Assembly (NCBI GenBank): GCA_003052455.1
Contig: QAPD01000020.1
Coordinates: 1 to 64,000, forward strand
Direction: 5' to 3'
Length of the DNA: 64,000 nucleotides
From: Sphaerisporangium cinnabarinum
Lineage (GTDB): Bacteria > Actinomycetota > Actinomycetes > Actinomycetales > Cellulomonadaceae
The first letter of the stretch is position 1, and the number at the start of each line of letters is the position of its first letter. The notes below the pieces were generated by a model, which was not told the DNA's origin, searched no databases, and was given only the letters and a program-made list of their open reading frames with translations. This document shows, one piece after another, positions 48,392 through 57,190 of this stretch. The translations under genes were made by a program, and so were the position numbers.

Positions 48392-50140
48392 ATGGATGCC
48401 GAGTGGTTCGTCGACGCCACGGCGCAGTGCGCCGTGGGTCGGCGGGCGCGCGAGGTCGCGTGGGAGCGGACGCCGCTGGGCCCGCCCGCCGAGTGGCCCG
48501 AGGCGCTGCGCCACGCCGTCCACCTGTGCTTCTCGACGCGGTTCCCCGTGATGCTCGTGTGGGGCCCCGACCTCACGCTGATCTACAACGACGGCTACGA
48601 GGAGATGCTCGGCACGGCCAAGCACGCCGGCGCGCTCGGCGCCCCGGCGGCGAAGGTGTGGGCGGAGATCTGGGACGAGGTCGGGCCGCTGTTCGACGAG
48701 GTCCTGCGCACCGGGCGGGCGTCGTCGGACCGCGACCTGCCGCTCGTGATGAACCGCTCCGGCTACGACGAGGAGACGTTCTTCACCTTCTCCTACAGCC
48801 CGCTCCGGGACGACGACGGCCGCATCGCGGGCGTGCTCGACATCTCGACGGAGACGACGCTGGCCGTCGTCAACCAGCGCCGCCTCGCGATGCTCGGGGA
48901 GCTCCAGGGCGCGCTCCCCACGACGTTCATCGACCTGGCGACGTTCGGCCGCCCGGTGCTCGACGTGCTGGCCGGGAGCCCCGACGTCGCACGCGCCGCC
49001 TTCTACGACGTGCGCGGCGGGCGACCCCGCGAGGTCGGGTCGGTCGGCCCGGCGCCGAGCGCTGCGGAGACCCGCCTCGTCGAGCGCGTGTTCCGGACCC
49101 GGCAGCGCATCGTCTCGCAGGGCCTCGTGGTCAAGCCGCTGCGCGACGCCCTGCGTGGAGGCGTGGCCGGGATCCTCGTGCTCCGGGCGAGCCCGATGCG
49201 TCCCTGGGACACCGACTACGCGCGGTACCTCGCCGGCCTGGCCGCGACGGTCGGGGCGGCGCTGCGCGACGCCGTGCGCCTGCGGACCACGATGGACGCG
49301 CTGCGGCTGCGGGTCGAGCGCTCGGAGGAGCAGACGGCGCAGATGCGCGAGGTCGCGCTCGCGCTCCAGCAGGCGGTGCTCACCGAGCCGCCCGAGCCGG
49401 ACCACCTCCAGGTCTCCGTGCACTACCAGCCCGCCGCGCTCGACCGCGACATCGGCGGCGACTGGTACGACGGGTTCGTGACGCCCGACGGCGCGACGAC
49501 CCTCGTCGTGGGCGACGTCGTCGGCCACGACCTCGCGGCGGCGGTCATGATGGGGCAGCTGCGCGGGCTCGTGCGGGCGATCGGCTACGACAGCGGCGAG
49601 TCGCCGGCCCGCGTCCTCGAGCGCGTGGACGCGGCGGTGCAGGGGCTCGCACTGGGGAGCGGCGCGATCGCCACGGTGGTCCTCGCGCGCATCGAGCAGA
49701 CCGCGGAGCAGCATCGCCGCGGGGTGCGGACGGTGCGGTGGACGAGCGCGGGGCACCTGCCGCCGATGCTCGTCCGTGCGGACGGCCGCGTCGACACGCT
49801 GACGCGGCGCAACGACCTGCCGCTGGGGCTCTCGCCGGGCACCGCGCGCACCGAGCACACGGTCGAGGTCTACCCGGGCGACACGCTCGTGCTGTACACC
49901 GACGGGCTCGTGGAGCGTCGCGGCCACAACCTCCGCGACGACCTCGTCGACCTCGCCCGCGCGCTGGAGGGCACGCACCGCGGGCCCATCGAGGAGGTCG
50001 TCGAGGCGGCGCTCACGCGGATGCTGCCGGGGCCGGGCGAGGACGACGTCGCGCTCGTCGTGCTCCGGGCGGGCCCGGCCGACGTCCCGGTCGCCGACCG
50101 GGTCGAGGCGCCGTCCGAGCGTGGCGCGCCCGTGGCCTGA
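48392..50140 (+). CDS. PAS/GAF-type PP2C (SpoIIE) serine phosphatase
   Basis: 582 aa. ATG at 48392 lies 7 bases after TACGAT with no ribosome site, so a leaderless transcript is likely. Residues ~20-150 form a PAS-like sensor (WGPDLTLIYNDGYEEMLGTA, FSYSPLRDDDGRIAGVLDIS), ~170-310 a GAF-like domain, ~315-345 a coiled-coil linker (RLRVERSEEQTAQMREVALA, LQQAVL), and ~350-560 the SpoIIE phosphatase: IGGDWYDGF (metal Asp), VVGDVVGHDLAAAVMMGQLR, TVRWTSAGHLPPML, VLYTDGLVERRG and GPGEDDVALVVLR. Such actinobacterial proteins dephosphorylate anti-anti-sigma factors or act as light/redox sensors. No anti-sigma partner nearby. Confidence 0.9.
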   Translation: MDAEWFVDATAQCAVGRRAREVAWERTPLGPPAEWPEALRHAVHLCFSTRFPVMLVWGPDLTLIYNDGYEEMLGTAKHAGALGAPAAKVWAEIWDEVGPLFDEVLRTGRASSDRDLPLVMNRSGYDEETFFTFSYSPLRDDDGRIAGVLDISTETTLAVVNQRRLAMLGELQGALPTTFIDLATFGRPVLDVLAGSPDVARAAFYDVRGGRPREVGSVGPAPSAAETRLVERVFRTRQRIVSQGLVVKPLRDALRGGVAGILVLRASPMRPWDTDYARYLAGLAATVGAALRDAVRLRTTMDALRLRVERSEEQTAQMREVALALQQAVLTEPPEPDHLQVSVHYQPAALDRDIGGDWYDGFVTPDGATTLVVGDVVGHDLAAAVMMGQLRGLVRAIGYDSGESPARVLERVDAAVQGLALGSGAIATVVLARIEQTAEQHRRGVRTVRWTSAGHLPPMLVRADGRVDTLTRRNDLPLGLSPGTARTEHTVEVYPGDTLVLYTDGLVERRGHNLRDDLVDLARALEGTHRGPIEEVVEAALTRMLPGPGEDDVALVVLRAGPADVPVADRVEAPSERGAPVA

Positions 50141-50206
50141 CCGGGGCGCCGCGGGTCCCCGGGGCTCACGAGGGGTGCGGCCAGGGCGCGGTGAGGCATA
50201 CGGCGA

Positions 50207-50245
50207 GGGGTCGTCCCCCGCCCGTGACGGGCGAGGGACGACCCC
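50207..50245. terminator. Bidirectional hairpin between SpoIIE and GH2 genes
   Basis: 19-bp stem, GGGGTCGTCCC(C)CGCCCGT against ACGGGCGAGGGACGACCCC, with one C-A mismatch and a minimal loop. Located between the convergent stops at 50140 and 50278. Confidence 0.8.
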
Positions 50246-50277
50246 GGGGCCGGTAGCGCGGCGGCGCCGGCCGACCG

Positions 50278-53200
50278 TCAGCCGCAGGTGGTCGCGGCGT
50301 ACGGCGCGACGACCTCCGTGCTGACCTGCTCGCCGTCGACCGTCGCCGTGGCGGTGACGGTCGCCTCGCCCGCCTCGGCGGACGGGGCGCGCACCGCGAA
50401 CGACTGGTACGCGTTGGCCCCCGGGGCCACGGCCGTGACCGCCTTCGTCCCGAACGGCGTGGCGAGCGTGATGTCCACGGGGACGTCCTCGCCGTTCGTC
50501 GCGCGCACGGCCACGTAGGCCTTGCCCGCGAGGCAGCGGGTCTCGGCCGTCACGGTCACGTCGAGCGCCGGCTCCTCGCCGTCGTCGCCGGCGTAGACCT
50601 GGGCGACCTCGGCGTCGGACAGCGCGCGGTCGAAGACGCGGACGTCGTCGATCGTGCCGGCCCAGTAGTCGACGGGGTTGCCGCTCCACTGCCCGCGCCC
50701 GATCGTCAGCGGGCCGGACGGCGTGGTGCCGCCGCACACGTCGGACTGGCCGACGAGGTCACCGTTGACGTAGAGCTTGAGCTTCTGGTCGGCCGCGTCG
50801 CGGACGCCCACGACGTGGTACCAGTCGCCCAGCACGGGCTGCACGACGTACTCCGCGCGCGGTTCGCCGTCGTAGGAGAAGGCCCACCGGCCGCCCCCGC
50901 CGTACTGGAGGTAGAACGCGCTCGATCCCGTGACCGAGTCCTGGCCGACGATCGTCGACCACGCGCCCCCGGGTGTCTTGTCGAGCTGGACCCACGCCGA
51001 CACCGTGTAGGAGCCGGTCGTGTCGACCACGGGGCCCTCGGTCGCGAACGACTGGTTCGTGCCGTCGAGCCTGATCGCGGACCCGCTGCCGTCGTGCCCG
51101 GCGACCCACGTGCCGGTGCCCGACGCCGCGTGGTCGCCCACGCCGTCGGCCGCCGTCGTGCCCTGGCCCTCGTCGAACGACCAGCGGCCCGTGCCGGTCA
51201 GCCCCGGGGTGCCCGGGTCGACGGGGGCCGAGCCCTGCACCGCCGCCGCGACGACCCGCTCGTTGACGTCCTTGACGCGCGCGGCGTCCATCTTGAGCAC
51301 GCGGCGGTCGTACGTGTAAAAGCCGTTCAGCTCGTTCTCGACGTCGGAGATCTCCGTGTACACCGAGCCCGACAGGTAGCACTGCGCCGGCCGCACGAGC
51401 TTCTCCGTGTTCTGCACGTACGCGTCGGTCAACGCCTCGCTGTTCGCGACCCCGCCGTACGGGTTGGCGGACACGCCCGGCCACATGTGGCCCGGGACGC
51501 TCATCGAGAAGCCGCCGTGCTCGCCGTCGATCGCGGCGCGCGTCGCGTCCGGCTTCGGCAGGGCCGGGCCGGTGTACTGGTGCCAGTCGATGATGTCGCC
51601 CGTCTTCGAGTCGCCCTTCGACGCGCAGCAGTTGTAGCCCGAGTGCGTGTTGAGGATCCGGCTCGGGTCGTAGGCGTCGATCGTGTTCCCGATCCGCGCG
51701 GTGTCGGCCAGGTTCCACTCGCCCCAGCCCTCGTTGAACGTCACCCAGCCGACGATCGACGGCACCGAGCGGTGCTGGTCGATGATCGTCTTCATCTCCT
51801 GCTCCCAGAAGACGCGCGACGCCGGGTCCGTGTCGCCGTTGTTGAACCACCCGCTCGGGATGTCCTGCCAGACCATGAGGCCCAGCGTGTCGGCGTGGTG
51901 GTACCAGCGGGCCGGCTCGACCTTGATGTGCTTGCGCACCGTGTTGAAGCCCAGGTCCTTGTGCGCCTGGAGGTCGAACACGTACGCCTCGTCGGACGCG
52001 GGCGTGTAGATGCCGTCGGGCCAGTAGCCCTGGTCGAGCGTCGACATGAGGAAGGTCTTCTCGCCGTTCAGCAGGATGCGCTGGACGCCGTCCACCTCGG
52101 ACACCTCGACCGAGCGCATGCCCGCGTAGGACGCCACGGTGTCGGTCGAGTCCCCGTCGGTGAGCGTGACGTCGACGTCGTAGAGGTACGGGTCGTCGGG
52201 CGACCACAGGTGCGCGTCCGGGATCTCGACCGCGAGCAGCTCGTTCGCGGCGCCGGTCGCGGTCCCGACCTCGGTGCCGTCCGCGTCCCGCACGACGGCG
52301 GTGACCTCGGCCGCGTCGGACGCGGAGGCCGACTGCGCGGTCACCGCGAGGACGCCGGCCTCGACGTCGGGCGTCGTGACGACGGCGTCGATCGCCGCGG
52401 CCGGGACGGGCTCCATCCACACCGTCTGCCAGATGCCCGACGTCGGGGTGTAGAAGATGCCGCCCGGGTTGAGCGTCTGCTTGCCGACGGCTTGGTTGCT
52501 GCCGTCCGTCGTGTCGACGACCCGCACGACGAGCTCCTGCTCCGCGCCCGCGACGAGCGCGTCGGTGACGTCGAACGAGAACGCGTCGTAGCCGCCGCGG
52601 TGCGTGCCGACCTCCTGGCCGTTCACGTACGCCGTCGCGACGTAGTCGACCGCGCCGAAGTTCAGGCGCAGCCGGTTGTCGCTCCCGACCGCCCAGTCCT
52701 GCGGGACCTCGAACGTGCGGCGGTAGAACATGTCGTCCTCGCGCCGCTCGATGCCCGACAGCGCGGACTCGACCGCGTACGGGACGACGATCTCCTCGTC
52801 GAGGTCGCGGCCGCTCGGCACGGCGTCGTCGGACTCCGCCGCCTCGAACTGCCAGACGCCGTTGAGGTTCTGCCACGCGTCGCGCGTGAGCTGCGGGCGC
52901 GGGTACTCCGGCAGGGGGTTGGTGGGGTCGAAGTCGTCGGCCCACGGGGTCTGGATCCGGAACTCGGAGCCGTTGGTCACCGGCAGGTTGAGCGACCCGA
53001 CCTTCTCGCCGCCGACCGTCAGGTCGCCCTCGCCGTCGTAGACGAGGCGCGCGGTCGACGCGCGGTCGACGGGCTCGGCGAGCGTGATGCCGAGGACGTC
53101 GCCCTGCGCCGCGACCTGCGCGACGGGCCAGGCGAGCTGGTCGACCTGGACCTTGAGGTGGTCGACGAGGCTCTCGTCGACACCGCCCGCGGCCCCCTGG

Positions 53201-53886
53201 AACGCCACGTTGAGGCTCGTGCCGTCGCTCTCGAGCGCGGCCTGCGCGGGAAAGACGACGAAGTCGTCGGGGTACGTGAAGGCGTCCGTCGGCACGATCT
53301 CACGGTCCTGCGAGGGGCTCTGCCACCGCAACCGGAGGTGCGACCCGCCGGTGTTCTGGAACATCTCCATGCGGAACGCGTACTCCTGGCCCGCCTGGAG
53401 CTGCACCGGCGCGGACGTCTGCTCGACGTCCCAGTCGTCGACCCAGTGGTCGATGACGAGCCGGTCGTCGATCCACAGCCGGAAGCCGTTGTCGCCGATC
53501 GCGGAGAAGGTGTACGCCTCGCTGTAGTCGGGCGTGATCTGCCCCGTCCAGCGCGCGGACGTGCGCTCGCCGCGACCGGTCAGCTCGGCGAACGTCGGCA
53601 CCAGGTTGGGGAACTCGATCCGCTGGTCGGGGATCGTGGCCCTGAGGTCGGTGAGCGGCCAGCCGGGGCCGCCGGACAGGAAGTACTCGCCCTTGAGCCC
53701 GTTGTCGAGGGCGAGGTCCTGGGCCGCGACGTCCTGCGTGGCCTCGTCGGTCGGGGCCGACGGCGTCGCGATCGCCCCCGCCGCCGTCGCCACGGCCAAG
53801 GGCACCGTGAGCGCGGCGGCCAGTGCCGCCGCCAGGATCCTCGCCGGTCTGCCCCGTGGGGGTGCTACCGCTGTCATGGACTGCAT
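50278..53886 (-). CDS. Secreted GH2 glycoside hydrolase with PA14 and LamG-like domains
   Basis: 1202 aa from ATG at 53886, set by AGGAGGAAGCACGG. Signal peptide ~1-40 (cleavage near AGAIA). A PA14 module (~60-205: GLKGEYFLSGGPGWPLTDLR, FRLWIDDRLVIDHWVDDWDV) comes first. The GH2 sugar-binding domain (~335-500), Ig-like domain (~500-600) and TIM barrel (~600-870) follow. The acid/base is E719 in VTFNEGWGEW and the likely nucleophile E789 in DGEHGG. A LamG-like concanavalin fold (~890-1090: YTVSAWVQLDKTPGGAWSTI) and a C-terminal Ig-like tail complete it. A beta-galactosidase/glucuronidase-type exo-enzyme acting on extracellular polysaccharide; PA14 and LamG probably bind glycan. Substrate unknown. 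Confidence 0.92.
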   Translation of the reverse strand: MQSMTAVAPPRGRPARILAAALAAALTVPLAVATAAGAIATPSAPTDEATQDVAAQDLALDNGLKGEYFLSGGPGWPLTDLRATIPDQRIEFPNLVPTFAELTGRGERTSARWTGQITPDYSEAYTFSAIGDNGFRLWIDDRLVIDHWVDDWDVEQTSAPVQLQAGQEYAFRMEMFQNTGGSHLRLRWQSPSQDREIVPTDAFTYPDDFVVFPAQAALESDGTSLNVAFQGAAGGVDESLVDHLKVQVDQLAWPVAQVAAQGDVLGITLAEPVDRASTARLVYDGEGDLTVGGEKVGSLNLPVTNGSEFRIQTPWADDFDPTNPLPEYPRPQLTRDAWQNLNGVWQFEAAESDDAVPSGRDLDEEIVVPYAVESALSGIERREDDMFYRRTFEVPQDWAVGSDNRLRLNFGAVDYVATAYVNGQEVGTHRGGYDAFSFDVTDALVAGAEQELVVRVVDTTDGSNQAVGKQTLNPGGIFYTPTSGIWQTVWMEPVPAAAIDAVVTTPDVEAGVLAVTAQSASASDAAEVTAVVRDADGTEVGTATGAANELLAVEIPDAHLWSPDDPYLYDVDVTLTDGDSTDTVASYAGMRSVEVSEVDGVQRILLNGEKTFLMSTLDQGYWPDGIYTPASDEAYVFDLQAHKDLGFNTVRKHIKVEPARWYHHADTLGLMVWQDIPSGWFNNGDTDPASRVFWEQEMKTIIDQHRSVPSIVGWVTFNEGWGEWNLADTARIGNTIDAYDPSRILNTHSGYNCCASKGDSKTGDIIDWHQYTGPALPKPDATRAAIDGEHGGFSMSVPGHMWPGVSANPYGGVANSEALTDAYVQNTEKLVRPAQCYLSGSVYTEISDVENELNGFYTYDRRVLKMDAARVKDVNERVVAAAVQGSAPVDPGTPGLTGTGRWSFDEGQGTTAADGVGDHAASGTGTWVAGHDGSGSAIRLDGTNQSFATEGPVVDTTGSYTVSAWVQLDKTPGGAWSTIVGQDSVTGSSAFYLQYGGGGRWAFSYDGEPRAEYVVQPVLGDWYHVVGVRDAADQKLKLYVNGDLVGQSDVCGGTTPSGPLTIGRGQWSGNPVDYWAGTIDDVRVFDRALSDAEVAQVYAGDDGEEPALDVTVTAETRCLAGKAYVAVRATNGEDVPVDITLATPFGTKAVTAVAPGANAYQSFAVRAPSAEAGEATVTATATVDGEQVSTEVVAPYAATTCG

Positions 53887-53998
53887 CCGTGCTTCCTCCT
53901 CGTCGAGTGAATCCAGGGACTGCACGACGCGGCGGCAAACCGGGCACCGATGCTCCGGCGGTCGCCCTCCTTGGCGCACCGCACAACGTCTCCCCAGA

Positions 53999-54027
53999 AT
54001 CAAACAACTTCCACCAGAAAAAGACAA
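53999..54027 (-). promoter_or_regulatory. Probable promoter of the GH2 gene
   Basis: TTGTCT (54027-54022), 17 bases, TTTGAT (54004-53999) on the minus strand, in an unusually AT-rich island of the 240-base gap before the GH2 start. The message would have a ~110-base leader. No LacI-type palindrome is evident. Confidence 0.55.
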
Positions 54028-54126
54028 CAGGTCACAGCACAGAACAGGCGACCGGGCGTCAGGACGTGTCGATGCCCGGCTGTGGACGACCGCCTCGCAT
54101 GCCACGCTGGCTGCGATACTCCCGCC

Positions 54127-54882
54127 GTGCACCTCGCCTACGTCGATGACTCGGGGGACTCGAAGCACGGGGTCACGCTCTCGGCCCTCATCGTCGAGGA
54201 CCGCCACTGGTCTGCGCTGCTGGACGCCTGGCTCGCGGGTCGGCGGAAGATCTACGCCCAGTTCGGGGTGCCCAAGAGTCGCGAGATCCACGCGGTCGAG
54301 TTCTACAAGAGACGCTCGCCGCTCTGCGAGACGCCGGAGCAGAACAGCGCGTTCACCAAGGTGGAGCGCGCAGTCGCCGGGCGCACCCTCCTCGCGAGCC
54401 TCTCGAGCTTCGAGCACTTCCACGTCGTGACCGTCGGCTCCAGCGAGGTCAGGAAGCCTGAGGTCTACGCGCGTTTCATCGCCACGCTCGAGGACTGGGC
54501 CGTCGAACGTGACACCTTCCTGATCGTCTTCTACGACGGCCAGCAGGGTCTGGCGCAGCCTGACGCGGACCCGTCCCCCGCGGAGCTCTCAGCGCTGTGG
54601 ACGACCGCGGTACGGAACGCCGCGCCGTACCGCAAGGTTCATCGCGCCCTCGACCTCACGACTCGACGCGTCGTCGAAGACGTGGTGATGCAGGACAGCC
54701 AGTTCAGCCAGCTCATCCAGGCTGCCGATCTCATCGCTTACGGCGCGTATCAGCGCCACCGACAGGACCATCCCGAGCTGTGGGGGCCCGGAGAGCCATG
54801 GAAGGCAGCGATCCAGGCCTACATGCGCCTCGCGAAGCACTGGCCCGTCGACAGCGACAACGGCATCTACTGGCTCGGGTAG
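54127..54882 (+). CDS. DUF3800 family protein
   Basis: 251 aa from GTG at 54127, which lies 6 bases after GATACT (leaderless-type start). The N-terminal acidic motif HLAYVDDSGD and the C-terminal QLIQAADLIAYGAYQR are the DUF3800 hallmarks; the fold is RNase H-like with Asp residues placed for metal binding. The middle contains KSREIHAVEFYKRRSPL and DTFLIVFYDGQ. The gene uses A/T-ending codons more often than its neighbours (AAG AGA, CTT-type choices) and stands alone, which suggests recent acquisition. DUF3800 proteins are common near mobile or defence genes, but none is found here. A nuclease role is an inference. Confidence 0.85.
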   Translation: MHLAYVDDSGDSKHGVTLSALIVEDRHWSALLDAWLAGRRKIYAQFGVPKSREIHAVEFYKRRSPLCETPEQNSAFTKVERAVAGRTLLASLSSFEHFHVVTVGSSEVRKPEVYARFIATLEDWAVERDTFLIVFYDGQQGLAQPDADPSPAELSALWTTAVRNAAPYRKVHRALDLTTRRVVEDVVMQDSQFSQLIQAADLIAYGAYQRHRQDHPELWGPGEPWKAAIQAYMRLAKHWPVDSDNGIYWLG

Positions 54883-54896
54883 CTGCCCCCGCACGC

Positions 54897-54922
54897 AAAA
54901 ACCCTCGGCCAGAGACCGAGGG
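54897..54922 (-). terminator. Classical intrinsic terminator (minus strand)
   Basis: CCCTCGG and CCGAGGG pair (7 bp, 7-base loop) and on the minus strand are followed by TTTTT. It ends transcription arriving from the zinc-finger pair (stop at 55019) and is the only terminator in the window with a proper U-run. Confidence 0.8.
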
Positions 54923-55018
54923 CTGCGGAGGCAGGGCCCCGTGTTCGGCACTCGGCCTAATGGGGTCCTGCAGCAACCAGGCTACGCGCCCGGAGGCGCG
55001 GCGGCAACGGGCGCCCCG

Positions 55019-55429
55019 TCAGCGGTGGATGAGCGACGTCCAGTCGGGCGGCACGCGGTCGGCGGGGCCCGGCGACCCTTGCTCGGGCGGCCGGGACAGC
55101 GGCGCGGCGAGGTGCGGGCCCTCGAGCACCTGCTCGGTCTCGAAGTCCCAGTACCACTCCTCACCGGGCTCGAACGAGCGCATGAGCCGGTGGCCGGTCT
55201 CGTCGTAGTGCGCGGTCGCGTGCTGCGCGGGCGACGTGTCGCAGCAGCCGACGTGCCCGCACGTCGCGCACCGGCGCAGGTGCACCCACCAGCCACCGGC
55301 CTCGTCGCACTCGGCGCACCCGGTGCCGCTCGGCGGCACCTCGACGCGTACCGCGGTGGCGAGGGCGGCCACGAGCGCAGGGTCGTCCAGACCCTCGCCG
55401 TTGACGTTCGGCGCGCGGTCCGTCGTCAC
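55019..55429 (-). CDS. UBP-type zinc finger protein
   Basis: 136 aa from GTG at 55429, overlapping the upstream gene's stop (GTGA). A ZnF-UBP domain (~30-105) is complete: CAECDEAGGWWVHLRRCATC, GHVGCCDTSPAQHATAHYDE, TGHRLMRSFEPGEEWYWD. The Cys/His set coordinates zinc. In eukaryotes ZnF-UBP binds the free C-terminal Gly-Gly of ubiquitin; the surrounding aromatic pocket residues (W in GGWW, E/Y in EEWYWD) are kept. Bacteria have no ubiquitin, so the ligand is unknown. Paired with the 230-aa gene before it. Confidence 0.9.
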   Translation of the reverse strand: MTTDRAPNVNGEGLDDPALVAALATAVRVEVPPSGTGCAECDEAGGWWVHLRRCATCGHVGCCDTSPAQHATAHYDETGHRLMRSFEPGEEWYWDFETEQVLEGPHLAAPLSRPPEQGSPGPADRVPPDWTSLIHR

Positions 55430-56118
55430 CGCGCCCCCGCCCCGGCGGCCCGGACGACCGGCGCCCACGCCTCGGGGTCGAGAGCAGGCGCGGGTTCTGC
55501 CGCGGCCCAGGCGCGGCAGTCGTCGATCGTCGCGGAGAGCAGCGCGCGCAGACGCTCGTCCGGGTCGCTCACGCACGCCTCGGCGATGCCCTGCACCGCC
55601 GCGGAGATGATGCTCGGCGCGGCGTCGCGCACGAACCGGGTGGGCCGCAGGCGCGCGCCCTCGCAGAACCGTTGCGCCCACCGCGCGGTGCGCGGGCAGC
55701 TCGCGAGCGCGTCGGCCGACTCGGCGCTCAGCGTGCCCGCGGGGCGGTCGTCGAGGACGTCGAGCATCTTCTCGGCGCCGATGATCGCCACCGCGAGGGT
55801 CTGCTGCCGGTCCGCCGGGGCGATCGGCAGCGCCGTCACCGCGGCGCGCAGCGCGATGCGCACGTCCCAGTGCGGGTCGTCGCTCGTCAGTCCGATGACG
55901 GACGGGATGAGCGGCGCGAGCTTCGGGCGCTCCGGGTCGACCGTGAGGTCGTTCACGGCGCGCGCGAGCATCGCGAGCAGCGGGTGCGTGCACCGTGGAT
56001 GGTCGCTCCAGCGCTCTCCCGCGAGATACGACGCGAGCTCCATGAAGCACGCACCCTTCTTCGGGTTGCGGTGCTTGCCACGGCCCAGCATCGGCAGCAT
56101 GTCGTAGGTGTCGGTCAC
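55426..56118 (-). CDS. Conserved hypothetical partner of the UBP zinc finger protein
   Basis: 230 aa from GTG at 56118, chosen for GGGGGTGACC upstream; a GTG at 56199 would add a Cys/Arg-rich extension of non-coding style. The opening MLPMLGRGKHRNPKKGACFM followed by ELASYLAGERWSDHP (with C-x and HP) reads as a conserved region, then helical repeats (HPLLAMLARAVNDLTVDPER, PSVIGLTSDDPHWDVRIALR) suggest a HEAT/TPR-like scaffold. No catalytic motif is evident. Its coupling by a GTGA overlap to the zinc finger gene suggests a functional pair. Confidence 0.72.
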   Translation of the reverse strand: MTDTYDMLPMLGRGKHRNPKKGACFMELASYLAGERWSDHPRCTHPLLAMLARAVNDLTVDPERPKLAPLIPSVIGLTSDDPHWDVRIALRAAVTALPIAPADRQQTLAVAIIGAEKMLDVLDDRPAGTLSAESADALASCPRTARWAQRFCEGARLRPTRFVRDAAPSIISAAVQGIAEACVSDPDERLRALLSATIDDCRAWAAAEPAPALDPEAWAPVVRAAGAGAR

Positions 56119-56212
56119 GAGGTCACCCCCACAGCGGGTCCGGTCCTGCGTCCAGTCTGCGCCGGGGTCCCGCCGTTGGCAACGGGAGGAGTGACGCACG
56201 ACACACGACGTT

Positions 56213-56300
56213 CGGTACGGGTCGTCCCGTACCGGCGCGCGCGGCCGCCTACGGAGACCACGTAGGGGTGTTGTCCAGCGTCTCGGGACGCTCCTAGCGT
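56213..56300 (+). promoter_or_regulatory. Promoter and palindromes upstream of carbonic anhydrase
   Basis: Promoter TTGTCC (56271-56276), 18 bases, TAGCGT (56295-56300). Within the spacer, AGCGTC-TCGG-GACGCT (56277-56292) is a perfect 6-bp dyad. Upstream are CGGTACGGG-TCGT-CCCGTACCG (56213-56234, 9-bp arms) and CCTACG-7-CGTAGG (56248-56266). The density of dyads suggests regulated expression by a protein not encoded here. Confidence 0.6.
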
Positions 56301-56359
56301 CCTGGACGCGACCGAGCGACCGCCCGGCCGCGTCGGAACGACAACAGGAGGCGTTGACG

Positions 56360-57157
56360 ATGACTCGTGCCGTGCGCAGGACCGGAGTACGGGCGGCCGC
56401 CGTGGGCGTCGCCGTCGTGGCGACGGGCTTCCTGGTCCCGGCGTCCGCCTCGGGCGGCTGGGACTACGCCGAGCGAGGACCGGAGACCTGGGGCGACCAC
56501 TACCCGGCCTGCGAGGGCGCCGCGCAGTCGCCGGTCGACATCCGTCGGGGGTCCGCCGCCGACGCCGACGGCACTCCCGTCGAGGACGTCGCGCTGGACT
56601 ACGCGCGGTCGAGCGAGGTGACGGTGCGGCACACCGGGCACACCGTGCAGGTCGACGTGCCGGCCGGCGCGGGCACGCTCGACGTGGGCGGCACCGCCTA
56701 CGCGCTGCGTCAGCTCCACTTCCACACGCCGAGCGAGCACCGGCTCTCCGGGGTGGCGCAGCCGGTGGAGCTGCACCTGGTCCATGCCGCGCCGGACGGC
56801 AGCCTGGCGGTCGTGGGCCTGCTCTACCGCGAACGTGCGGCCGACGCGGCGCTGCACCCGGTCCTGTCCGACCTGCCGGGATCCCCGGAGGACGACGCGC
56901 GCCGGGTCACGCTCGCCCTCGACCGCGTCGTCCCGGACGACCTGGACGTCTACTCCTACGCGGGGTCGCTCACGACGCCGCCCTGCTCCGAGACCGTCAC
57001 GTGGTTCGTGGCGCAGGACGTCCGCTCGCTCTCGTCGGGCCAGGTGCGGGGGTTGGAGGAGCTCTTCGACGGGCCCGAGCTCCCCCAGGGCAACGCGCGC
57101 CCGGTCCAGCCGCTCGGCGGACGACCGGTCCTCGCGACGGAGCTGGAGACGGACTGA
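56360..57157 (+). CDS. Secreted alpha-class carbonic anhydrase
   Basis: 265 aa from ATG at 56360 with AGGAGG upstream. A signal peptide (~1-33, cleavage after SASA) precedes the fold. The zinc ligands are H122 and H124 (QLHFHTPSEH) and H141 (VELHLVH); other catalytic features (QSPVDI at the N-terminal, SLTTPPCSE with substrate-pocket Thr) are present, and C52 with the Cys in TTPPCSE likely form the family disulfide. It interconverts CO2 and bicarbonate in the cell wall space. Single gene with a dyad-rich promoter. Confidence 0.94.
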   Translation: MTRAVRRTGVRAAAVGVAVVATGFLVPASASGGWDYAERGPETWGDHYPACEGAAQSPVDIRRGSAADADGTPVEDVALDYARSSEVTVRHTGHTVQVDVPAGAGTLDVGGTAYALRQLHFHTPSEHRLSGVAQPVELHLVHAAPDGSLAVVGLLYRERAADAALHPVLSDLPGSPEDDARRVTLALDRVVPDDLDVYSYAGSLTTPPCSETVTWFVAQDVRSLSSGQVRGLEELFDGPELPQGNARPVQPLGGRPVLATELETD

Positions 57158-57190
57158 CCGCGGATCACGTCGCTGCGTCCCGCGTCGGTC

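Noticed and set aside
50278-54423. 1381-aa version of the GH2 protein starting at 54423
   Set aside because: It would overlap the opposite-strand DUF3800 gene, and residues before 53886 look non-coding; AGGAGGAA and a signal peptide mark ATG 53886.
54897-55018. Possible tRNA or small RNA between the DUF3800 and zinc-finger genes
   Set aside because: No T-loop consensus (GGTTCGA) or cloverleaf arms; the structured part is just an intrinsic terminator for the minus strand.
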